Shown here: positions 1 through 8,436 of the stretch, piece after piece
Numbering within the stretch: the stretch's first letter is position 1
Layout of the letters: each line of letters opens with the position of its first letter
DNA from: Harmothoe impar
Taxonomy: Eukaryota; Annelida; Polychaeta; Phyllodocida; Polynoidae
DNA: 64,000 bases
Reading direction: 5' to 3'
NCBI GenBank assembly: GCA_947462335.1
Contig: OX381720.1
Span: forward strand, 503,501-567,500
Notes under the pieces: model-generated
The model's input: only the letters and a program-made list of their open reading frames with translations
What the model was told of the DNA's origin: nothing
Databases searched by the model: none
Position numbers and translations under genes: made by a program

Positions 1-2
1 GT

Positions 3-523
3 GAATGTTTGGTCGACACGGGTGCATCTCACACCCTGGTTGATCGTAAATTCATGGCCCGTCGTTGCAACCAGCCTGATGTTCCGCTACTAGGAGTAAA
101 GGCTCGGACTGCTACGGGAGATAGTATGCAGACTTATGGCAGAACTGTAAAACCTATGTTGGTGGATGGCAGGACATACTGGATATGTCCAACCATCACC
201 GACATCACTGATGATGGCATCCTGGGGATGGACTTTACGGGGTGACTCTTTACGGGGTGACAATGAACACCGCAACAGGCCGACTTCAGATTAAACATCC
301 TTATAAACAATCTGTACAGTGCGTTTTAAAGAATGGTTCTTCTGTGGTGTCAGTGGCACAGGACACAAAGCTAGCACCGGGGCATGTTTCAGATGTCCTA
401 GTCAGCTGCATCGGAGTGCAGGCCAAACGGCCGGGAATGTTTGAACCAGAAGATCAGAAGCTCGCCGAGCTAGGTCTTGCTGGCTATCATACTTACCTGG
501 CCAACGCTCGTTTGGGGGGGTGA
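3..523 (+). pseudogene. Retropepsin-like aspartic protease and linker (gypsy pol, broken)
   Basis: The frame at position 3 reads ECLVDTGAS, with the catalytic D-T-G-A at 15-26, and ends with ILGMDF near 225-240. These are the two hallmarks of a retroelement protease. The frame then hits a stop, and the linker toward RT continues in another frame (242-523). The break coincides with a short direct duplication (TTTACGGGGTGA, twice between 233 and 259), which probably caused it. In the family this enzyme cleaves the Gag-Pol polyprotein. This copy is truncated at the window edge and cannot make a continuous product. Confidence 0.85.
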
Positions 524-701
524 TACCAATCTGTAACTCGAGTAGTAGAAAAATCACTCTACGAAAGGGGACACCTATTGGTAAAACTACCCGAGCATAT
601 GGTGTTGATTCGCTGACTACGGACTTTGTGGAGGTAGGTTTGGTGGCGGGGGATCCTGCCCATGAGGATGCTCTGGCAAAATCCAACCTACCGAAACACT
701 G

Positions 702-1690
702 TTGTGTGAATCACACCTAGATACCCTGGAGAGCGAAATGGTGGCGCATGAGCTGTGGGAATTATCTGACAATTTTGCGCAACCAGGAGACCCTCTGGGG
801 CGTACCGACACGGTGCAACATCGAGTTGATACTTGGGACGCGGTTCCTAGTAGAATCCCCTACCGACGGTTACCCATGGCTAAAAAAAGTGCTGTGGAGG
901 CTGAGGTAGAAAAGATGTTGGATGAAGATGTGATTCAACCTAGTGAGAGCCCATGGTCAAGTCCTCTGGTGATGATCACCAAAAAGGATGGTTCCTGTCG
1001 ATTTTATATGGACTGTAGGAACGGACTCACTAGGAAGAATGTATATCCTCTACCTCGGATAGATGAATGTGTGGAATATCTGGGTGGGGCGAAATGGTTC
1101 TGTACACTGGATTTACAATGTGGTAATTGGCAGATCGGCATGGACCCCAGGACCGAGAAAAAAACACATTTTCTACCCATATGGGACTGTTCGAGTTCAA
1201 CGTCATGCCATTCCGGCTATGCAATGCCCAGGCAACCTTTGAAGGGATGATGGAAACCATGTTACGGGGTTTACTTTGGAAAAAGTGCCTAGTATATTTG
1301 GACGACATCATCGTCTTCAGGGGATCTGTGGAGGAAACTCTACAGAACCTTCAAGCTGTGCTGAAACAGATTTTATCATACAGTCTGAAATTGAAACCTT
1401 CAAAGTGCAAGCTTTTTAGGAAATCAGTGGAATACCTAGGTAGAATTGTTTCTGAACATGGCATCATGGCTGATCCTCATAAGATCGATATGGTACAGAA
1501 CTGGCCTTGTCCAATGGACACAGAAGAGATACGCTCTTTGATTGGGTTTTGTTCTTACTAAAGAGATTTTATACCTGGATTCTCGAGAGTCGCAGCTCCC
1601 TTACAAAAGCTGATGATTGGAGAGAAGAAGGCTAAGGCTAAAGTAGTCTGGTCTCCAGCCGCAGAACAGTCTTTCAGAGACTCTTTTTAG
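702..1690 (+). pseudogene. Reverse transcriptase domain (gypsy pol, frameshifted)
   Basis: The first frame (702 to about 1165) carries the N-terminal RT blocks, including IQPSESPWSSPLVMITKKDG and YPLPRIDE. After an A-run near 1157-1170 the reading moves to another frame (to 1561) with GLFEFNVMPF and the catalytic YLDD (tyrosine codon at 1295, aspartates at 1301 and 1304). A TAA at 1559 then replaces an expected aromatic position just before the connection region, which is still readable downstream (FIPGFSRVAAPLQKL). RT copies element RNA into cDNA in cytoplasmic particles. The active-site residues survive, but one frameshift and one nonsense codon make this copy inactive. Confidence 0.93.
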
Positions 1691-2352
1691 AAACACCTGT
1701 TTTGCACTACCCTGCACCTGTTGGTAAGTTCATCTTGGACACCGATGCTTCTAATACAAGCATTCGGGCTGCCTTGTCGCAGATCCAGGATGGACAAGAA
1801 GTGCCGCTGGCATTTTCGTCCAACAGTTTAAGCAAAACATAACGTAACTACTGCACAACCAAGCGTGAACTCTTGGCAATGGTGGTTTACACAAAAAAGT
1901 ACAGACACTTCCTATATGGTGGGAATTATCTCGTACTGACGGATCATTCATCGCTTCAGTGGCTCCTGAGCTTGAAGGACGCTGAAGGTATGATGGGTAG
2001 ATGGTTGAACCACCTCTCTGAGTTTGGCATGATGAATGAGCATATCATACACAGGAGTGGAGTAGATCATGTGAATGCGGACAGCCTGTCCCGCTATCCT
2101 ATCCGGAACTGTCACAGTGTAGACTGCCGAGAGTGTGTATCTCACAATGCAGTGATTGCGTCTGTGGGTGCCAAAGTTCATAACTGGACATTGAATCACT
2201 TGAAGGATGAACAGCTTGCAGATCCGGTGATTTAGAGGGTGTATACCTTGAAGCTGCTGGGCCTGTCCAAGCCTGTTTGCCCCGGACTTTCACTGGAATG
2301 TAAAGAAGTTAGATAACTGTTAGCGCAGTGGGATAATCTTTTTATACGGAAC
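1691..2352 (+). pseudogene. RNase H domain and linker (gypsy pol, nonsense codons)
   Basis: The frame reads FILDTDASN at 1729-1755, with the first catalytic aspartate at 1738. It then reads RELLAMV (from 1867), LTDHSSLQWL and HRSGVDHVNADSLSR, the classic Ty3/gypsy RNase H string. TAA at 1840 and TAG at 2233 interrupt it. The linker toward integrase continues in the same frame with one more stop at 2314. The domain normally degrades the RNA strand of the RNA:DNA hybrid. Its placement between RT and integrase is the normal gypsy order. Confidence 0.92.
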
Positions 2353-3471
2353 AGTGTGTTGTGCTGCTGGAGGGTGCAACCTGGCAGGAAGAGAGCAGCT
2401 CAGTCTGTAGTACCTTTGTCACTCAGACTACAGGAGCTCAATTACTGTCATGGCCACCGAACTTCAGCACACTTTGGCAGACAACGAACTGAGGCGAAGA
2501 TAAAGAGTAGATATTACTGGCCTGGTATGACTTTGGACATACGGTGTTGGGTGAAGCAATGTCCCCAATGCTGTTAATCAAAGCCTGGACCTTGCATGGG
2601 TAAACTACCTCTAAGTCAAGAGCTATTCAGTGTTCAATTTGCCCGGATCGCGGTTGATATCATTAGTGGTTTAAACATGACCCCCCGTGGGAAAACCTGT
2701 ATGATGGTGGTACAGGACTACTATAACAAGTATGTCCAAGTATATCCGTTGGTAAATCATACAGCTGTTACCTGCGCAGAAGCACTTTTCGAGAATTGGA
2801 TCCTCACATGGGGAGGTCCTTTAATGCTTCACTCCGACCAGGGTCGTGAGTTTGAATCTCGACTGTGGGCAGAACTGTGTAGTAAAATACACATCTGCAA
2901 GACGCATACGAACCCCTATCGACCACAGTCAAACGGTATGGTGGAACGTTTCAATCGGACATTGATCCAATGTCTCACGATAATGGTTAATTAGCATCTG
3001 GATGATTGGGATGAGCACGCTCTCTATATCTCTCATGCTTACAACGCAACCGGACATGCGTCGACGGGCTGTACGCCCAACATGCTCATAATGGGTGAAG
3101 ACATAGTCATGCCGAGTGACATGGTCTATGGCGTGCAGGGGCACCAGCTCGAGCAACCCTGCACAGTAATGTTTGTAGAGTCATTGCGGCAATTATTACG
3201 CAAATCCTAGGGAGTAGTAAGGGACAAATTGAAAAAATCTGCTACTTTGCAGAAGGTGGGCTATGATACAGGCCTTAAACTCCCCCAATTTAAGGTGGGG
3301 GATAAGGTCGCGTGGTTTAGCACACCTAATTCCAAAGTGAAGACCTGGGATGGTCCGCATACGGTTACTATGGTGGTTAGCGAAACTATTGTAGTAATAC
3401 GTTTGCAAAAAGGGACTCTAACTACATCACATGTGGCTCGACTCAGACCTTGGTTAGGGTGCCATATATAG
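2353..3471 (+). pseudogene. Integrase (gypsy pol, nonsense codons)
   Basis: An N-terminal HHCC-type zinc-binding region is visible (histidines in the CHGHRTSAHF stretch, then CPQC near 2560-2574). The DDE core follows: an aspartate in VDII near 2653, HSDQGREF near 2830 and NGMVERFNRTL near 2932, which supplies the catalytic glutamate. The C-terminal part has the GPF/Y-like WDGPHTVTMV and ends with HVARLRPW near 3450. Stops at 2575, 2992, 3208 and 3469 lie in an otherwise constant frame, so decay here was by point mutation. Integrase inserts the cDNA into chromosomes; this copy is dead. Confidence 0.93.
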
Positions 3472-3842
3472 ATGACGGTGAAGATTCCCTCGGTGCTGGC
3501 ACTGGTCCAGTAACAGCACCAACCGACCCTAAACTACCTACTGTACCGAAGGCAGGACCGACGGTCAAACCGTCCGACGGTAGCACGGAAACGAGGTCGT
3601 CCTAGGAAGTTACCGTTGAACCACAGTCGTGTATTACCAAGCCCAAGCGCGGTAGGCCTTGTAAAAAAATGTCAGCTGTGCGTAAGGGGCTGACCATAGA
3701 CACAGGTAAACATAGTGATTTGACACCGCCGGTGTCAAAATTATTAGACATACCGGTAGAAAGTCTACGGAGGAGTGCACGTGTCAGAGAGCGAGATAAA
3801 ATTGTGTTAACATTTTTTTCTTACCTTGTTGACGACATTTAG
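3468..3842 (+). pseudogene. Pol C-terminal tail with AT-hook
   Basis: After the integrase frame ends, a shift within ATATATA (3464-3470) opens a Pro/Thr/Lys-rich frame that runs to TAG at 3840, with one in-frame TAG at 3603. It contains KPKRGRPCKK, whose R-G-R-P core at 3648-3659 fits the AT-hook that binds the minor groove of A/T-rich DNA. It ends with LRRSARVRERD, a basic string of the kind often seen at gypsy pol C-termini. A role in tethering integration complexes is inference. The same KRGRP core recurs in the separate ORF at 4489-5805. Confidence 0.6.
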
Positions 3843-4263
3843 CTGCTGGCTTGATTAAAGTTCCATGGACAGTTCCGTACTGGGCCGGTGGTCATTGACC
3901 TGTTACACGATCACCAAAACACAACGAGAAGAGAAGGGTTATCCGGTGTGGTTATCCGTTGAAGGTTGAAAAGCACGTGTTCGGCGCGCTCGGCTGGCTT
4001 CGCCGATTGATTCTAAGTATGGGATTAATTTTTACCACATATCACTTGGAAACATGCTGCTATATTATGTCCTTTAACGCCGGTGTACCACCACCGGGTT
4101 TTCCTGTGGTTCGGCCACGAAATGGTAAACAACGGTGACATTCCCACCGCCAGATACTGCTGGCGTGGGAAGGGCGCTGTCCTTCGTCAACCGATCGATT
4201 TCTTGCCCCAAATCAGGCGTTGGAAATTTGGTCACCCCGGCGCATCTTTGGGACGCAGCCTCT
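3843..4263. other. Non-coding stretch, possible LTR remnant
   Basis: There is no coding potential here. A purine-rich run (GAGAAGAGAAGGG, about 3926-3938) shortly after the pol stop could be a decayed polypurine tract. A TG at about 3946 and a CA near 4434 would bracket about 490 bp containing the promoter below, which would suit an old LTR. No second copy is present to confirm this. Confidence 0.25.
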
Positions 4264-4320
4264 GATTGGCTGGGAGGTCGGTCAGGGGGCGGGGTCAAGG
4301 GGGAGGGATGGGATATATAA
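4264..4320 (+). promoter_or_regulatory. Compact RNA polymerase II promoter: inverted CCAAT, GC box, TATA
   Basis: Three classic elements are stacked in 57 bp: GATTGGC (inverted CCAAT, 4264-4270), GGGGGCGGGG (Sp1-type GC box, 4285-4294) and TATATAA (4314-4320). Transcription would start around 4345, upstream of the ATG at 4489. It may belong to an old LTR or to the ORF that follows. Confidence 0.6.
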
Positions 4321-4488
4321 GCCCCACAGGCAGCCAGGCTTCTTCAGATCGGCAAGTTTTCCCGCAGGGTAACGTGTTGATCAGTGGTGCCTAGGTCTGC
4401 CCGGCAGTACCTAAACTGTTGTTTCCTGCTGTCATACTAAGGCTTAGGTGAGTGGACCGTGAGGTTCACCAACACCTGAGCTGTGAGT

Positions 4489-5805
4489 ATGGCAGCCCAA
4501 GTAGACGGTAAATGCTCAGCTTGGCACAAGGCTGCAGTCTCTGCCGAGGAGGACCAGATCCTTGAGTCTGACCACAAGATGGACACCACCGGTGCTCCAA
4601 CCGTCTGTTCAGACTCGCCTTCGGTACCAACTGAACCTAACCTTGAGGGGTCGGGTAATGTTGTTCCGAAGAAGGAGCCTGGTCTGGGCGGTACCGACGG
4701 TACTGTCCAGGTGGAGGACCCTGCTGGGGGATCTTCACCAAAACCCACCGACGATGCAAAGGCTGCAAAACCGACTGGCCCGGATGATGAGTCATCTGAT
4801 GGGTCGACAGTTAAAGCCAAGTCGAAACGTAAGCGTAAGCACAAGAGGAAGGCGTTAACATCGTCCCCTGATGCTACGCCTAATGTGGAAGGCCTACTGT
4901 CTGATGCTGACAGGCTCAAGCAGACTGCTGAGACACTAGCCGCGGCTGAGGCCGAGGGCTGGTCGATAGCAGAAAGCAGGGCTAATCGGCGTCTAAGAGC
5001 GAAGGCGGCACACGCTCGTCTCAACCTCTGTCTCGGTGATGCTGAGCGGAAGAACATGAGCCTCTCTGATTGAGTTCCGGAGAATGGCAGAATGGCTCTT
5101 CCGCCACCACACACTGATGAGGGGTCTGATGACGAAGACTGGTTGTCCGGCGACTCCCATCCCATAGACTGGTACTTTGGTGGTTGAGGGGAATAAGCCG
5201 AACATACATAAGTCGTGTCGTACTAAGCTGAGATATGCTTGGAAGAATTACATGCCAGGGGATCCCTGTCGGTATGTTCGCTGCCAGCGTGTCAAGGGCA
5301 CTGCTAAAGCAGCAAAACGGTGGCCAGACCTCTTAAAGTTTGCCCGTCACCTGGTAGAGAAGCACATGAACGTGCGACCCTACTTGTACTGTGTGCGAGG
5401 TAGTTCGTCGAACACCTGCGCCGAGTACAGTAACGGGGACTTGTTCCTTGCCAACAGAGGGGAGATCTGGTCCGGCATCTGTGTGATAATAAGGGCGTCC
5501 AAAAACGCACTATTACACACACAGTTGAGGCAGCACTGAAAGTTTGGAGTGCCCACAAACGTGTAGGTAACCTTCACTTTAAATGGAAAACGAACAAACT
5601 TAAACAGTGGAATTACCTCACGGAACCCGACTGGCTGAGATTGTGTAAGGGCGCCAAGTGCGAACAAACCGATCTCGGGCCGAATGTCGAGCTTCCGATG
5701 CCCACTGTCGTGAAGGGTACCCCCCCTAAGAAACCATCTCTTAAAAGGGGCCGCCCGTCATCCAAGGATGAGACCAAAGGTGGACGTGATTGCTCTCACA
5801 GTTAA
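4489..5805 (+). pseudogene. Decayed ORF: acidic/basic, zinc-finger-like, AT-hook protein
   Basis: No named family is recognised. From the ATG at 4489 (short upstream extension has no ATG) the frame encodes an acidic Ser/Pro/Thr-rich part, a strong basic nuclear-localisation-like run (KSKRKRKHKRK near 4818-4850) and an Ala/Arg-rich helical part. It meets TGA at 5071 but stays readable in the same frame to a TGA near 5186. A second frame (about 5177-5440) then carries a finger-like C-x4-C...H-x4-H (CRYVRC ... FARHLVEKH). The first frame resumes near 5464 and ends at TAA 5803, with KRGRPSSK (AT-hook core 5746-5757). Repairing two frameshifts and two stops would give roughly 435 codons. It could be an extra ORF of the gypsy element, a gag-like ORF of a second element, or a domesticated gene that later died. 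Confidence 0.5.
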
Positions 5806-6189
5806 CCTGTGAGGAAGCGTAGCGTCACTGCTATGGTTACATCCGAGGTCGACAGTATGTAGCATAGTAGAAAGTAGCATGCTTTTAGTAATACAGTAGT
5901 ATTGTAGGGGGCACCACCATACAGTAGAGTCACCAGGTTGGTGGCCATGTCCCAAATATGGGGGAGTAGTTAGAACGCTAGAAATAGTAACAGCAGCTCA
6001 GGGAGTTGCTCAGAGAGCTCCGGGAGTTGCGGGGATAGAGGGGCCTAGAGTAGACGTAAGAGTATAACTGAGAGGATACTGCAATAAACCATATAATTGC
6101 AAGAACCTGGATTGTTGTCATCGATCACTGGCCATAACATCAACACAACACGACAACGTAACAAGTAGTCAAACCGTTGGTACTGTTGC
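5806..6189 (+). other. Non-coding 3' region with AATAAA
   Basis: No ORF is supported. An AATAAA at 6083-6088, followed by a GT-rich stretch (GGATTGTTGTC), is a plausible polyadenylation signal for the upstream ORF. Together with the promoter at 4264 it outlines a unit of about 1.8 kb. Confidence 0.4.
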
Positions 6190-7160
6190 GATATCTTCGG
6201 TGGCTCTACCGCCAGTTGCCGATCAACTGCCTCGGCAGGAGAGACAGAAACTAGGTAGTGCCCTGGCTATTGTTCAGAACTCGTTGGGTGACGAACAGGC
6301 GGGACAAGTTGCTGCTGACTATGTCAAGCAGTACGTGTGGGTCCAACAGCAAAAGAAGCTAAGGCCGCACAGGAGAGTACCTCGCGGGTCGTTGATGACG
6401 ATCAGCTTGCAGTACAACAGCCGGTTTGGGCTTCAGCCCAGCCGACTGCTCTTACACAGCACGAAGCACCCTCTGAACCAGGCAGGGATGAGGAGGTGGT
6501 GGCTTCAGGGTCCGAGCTGGGGAGTGTCGACGATGGGCTAGCAGGTTTACCTGTCTTGCCCGGAGACAAACCCGCCTTCGATACTGGGTTCTCTGATACT
6601 ATAGTCCCTGGATTTTGAGTATTACAGAGAGAAGATGGCTGTAAATGCAAGTAAGCTGCTCCAGTATCAGGTCTCGTTCTTGGAAAAGTCATACTTTGAG
6701 CAATACAAACTGCTTAAAGCACAGGCTATCCGTGAAGGAGAGGCTTGGCTCGCTGAGCGTACCAGAACCCTCGCTGCTCGTGAGGCGGCTCTGGATGAAG
6801 TAATGCCCTTTGGAGGGCTACGATCGACCAGCTGGAGTCACGGTTGAGTACTTGCGACGCCAAGTTCTTCCGTGAGTTCGGGCTGAAGCTGACCGACTGG
6901 GAGAGATTTGGTTTTCCGGATCTCAGGTCTAGGCTCAGGCTTGCTCCTAGGCAGGCTCAGCCGGTGGCCCCAGTACGATCGGCCAGACCACCGCGGTATG
7001 ATATGCCCTTTTCTTTCAGGGCACAATCAGACCAAAGGGTCGCTGGAGGGGAACCTACTGTTGCGCCAAGTACATCTTCAGGTGGAGGCTAGTGTGGTTT
7101 GCACCACACAGGCCCCTCCTGAGGGAAGTCCTGATGGGGAGGAAAAGCCATCTGGTGGTG
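6190..7160 (+). pseudogene. Decayed coiled-coil ORF next to the 3' LTR (gag-like or accessory)
   Basis: Overlapping reading frames make one coherent but broken protein: 6200 to about 6330, 6337-6618, 6635 to about 6805, then about 6806-7092. The third and fourth parts form a charged, Leu/Glu/Arg-rich helical region (around YFEQYKLLKAQAIREGEAWL, 6695-6755). This continues after a frameshift near 6805 into CDAKFFREFGLKLTDWERFG. No zinc knuckle, protease or RT motif is present, so it cannot be called gag with certainty. It precedes the polypurine tract and LTR of the element. Its 3' part, from about 6925, is the left end of the sequence amplified in the array. Confidence 0.4.
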
Positions 7161-7911
7161 TCCCTATGGACACCTAAGGATTGGTGCCCTGTCAGGCCCT
7201 CTGGGGTGCACTGTTCTGCCACTCGGAGGTAAAACTAAACTGACGCCGCTACACGCCCCTGGACCAACCGAAGCAGACCAACGGTGCTGTTGTGACTTAC
7301 CGAGTCGCTACTGCTACCAAACCGGAAGCAGCCTGATGTCTTTAACCGTGGTTTAAACCTAAGCCACAACAGTCTGTTCTCAACGATTCTACTGCCAGCC
7401 ACGGCGTCTGATCCTGAGGTCACTCTATACTAGTTTGACCTATGAACTAAACCATGGATCTCCCTCCTGTGATAACTATATATATGGAGGCAAGGACCAA
7501 CCTTTTTATATTCATATTTCACAAGAGATGGAAGCACTATACGGGTGCTGGACTCTATCCATCTCTACCGCCATGAACTGCTAGGTACTGGAGTACCGAC
7601 CCTAATAAGGATGACGATTTATCCAATCTTATTTAGGATATGCATTTATGGATTTTATATATAAACTCTTTTTCGCCAAAGGAAGTGGGAACTGCTATAG
7701 TTCCATTATTTATATATATAAGGACACAGGTTTGATACCAGAGACTATACTTTTGATATAAACTGTTATGTGCATGTTAACTTGTGTGTTCATGTATGTA
7801 CGCCTGTTTTAACTATGAGTAGAAATGTTACTTGTTTATAAATAGATATACATGATATATAATGTATCTAAGAGGTATTATTATTATAAAACCAACCCTG
7901 CCTACATTCTT
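7161..7911. other. Non-coding 3' internal region of the LTR element
   Basis: There is no ORF. This region lies between the coiled-coil ORF and the polypurine tract and is repeated in every array unit. Here it lacks 143 bp present in all other units: GGACACA at about 7725 joins directly to GGTTTGATACC. Confidence 0.7.
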
Positions 7912-7922
7912 GAGGGGGGTAG
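7912..7922 (+). other. Polypurine tract of the LTR element
   Basis: GAGGGGGGTAG lies directly before the LTR 5' end TGTGACGGG, the expected place for the plus-strand primer in Ty3/gypsy elements. It is repeated before every LTR in the array. Confidence 0.8.
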
Positions 7923-8436
7923 TGTGACGGGTTGACTATGAGTCTAACTGTTATCGTGGTATATCTTTTAAATGTTGTTATGATGTAAAACGACACGGTT
8001 CTATTGTTATACTTATATGGTTTATTCATCTAACAAGTATCGTCGGTTGGTTACATATACCTAGTTGGGTTGTATACGGTAGTGTACCGGTACTACCCTC
8101 GGTTCTATTCGGTAGTATTTACATAAGCATGTTACATAACTATACCTACTAGGTGGCGCTGCTGGTACGGTCACGTGGCCTATGCAACAGTGTATATAAG
8201 GTGACTACTTCACCATTGGAAGTCAGTCAGGTTTGCGACTGTCCAGGCAAGACCACCCTGTGCTCCGGGCTTAACACTACGCTGTGGGGTTACTTCCCTG
8301 TAATATGATCTGATCTGATCCCTGTATATCTGATGGTTATACTGCTGCTATAATACTCAAGACTTTCCTTTGTAATAAAGTTGGCGTATATCAAAGTCTA
8401 ATTTACCTTGTCTGGTTTTTGATCTCATGCGTTACA
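7923..8436 (+). mobile_element. LTR, copy 1 (514 bp)
   Basis: It begins TGTGACGGG and ends GCGTTACA, giving TG...CA ends with an imperfect terminal inverted repeat. U3 contains an E-box CACGTG (8172-8177) and a TATA box TATATAA (8193-8199). AATAAA at 8374-8379 marks the R/U5 side. At 8146-8160 lies CTACTAGGTGGCGCT, one base from a vertebrate CTCF consensus. The left boundary is set by the polypurine tract; the right boundary rests on the CA end. All nine copies are exactly 514 bp by my count. No 5' partner with matching sequence precedes the element in the window. Confidence 0.85.

Larger units (their letters stand above)
1..3842 (+). mobile_element. pol: Ty3/gypsy LTR retrotransposon, decayed pol region (5' part outside window)
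   Basis: The order protease, reverse transcriptase, RNase H, integrase is diagnostic of Ty3/gypsy (Metaviridae) pol. All parts lie on one strand and in the expected order. The left edge cuts the element just before the protease active site, so gag and the 5' LTR are not seen. The frame changes near 240, in an A-run near 1157-1170, between about 1561 and 1690, and at the ATATATA near 3466. From about 1690 to 3468 one frame is kept, but it is broken by stops at 1840, 2233, 2314, 2575, 2992, 3208 and 3469. The copy is therefore dead. It has no chromodomain; after integrase it carries an extra tail with an AT-hook. The link to the LTR at 7923 is not proven. Confidence 0.95.

Noticed and set aside
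3946..4434. Complete old LTR between pol and the following ORF
   Set aside because: TG...CA ends and an internal TATA are suggestive, but there is no second copy, no clear AATAAA and no convincing primer-binding site.
4437..5165. 242-codon antisense frame opposite the zinc-finger/AT-hook ORF
   Set aside because: It is Ser/Ala/Leu-rich with no motif and is explained as the complement of the biased plus-strand ORF, which has the promoter, NLS and AT-hook.
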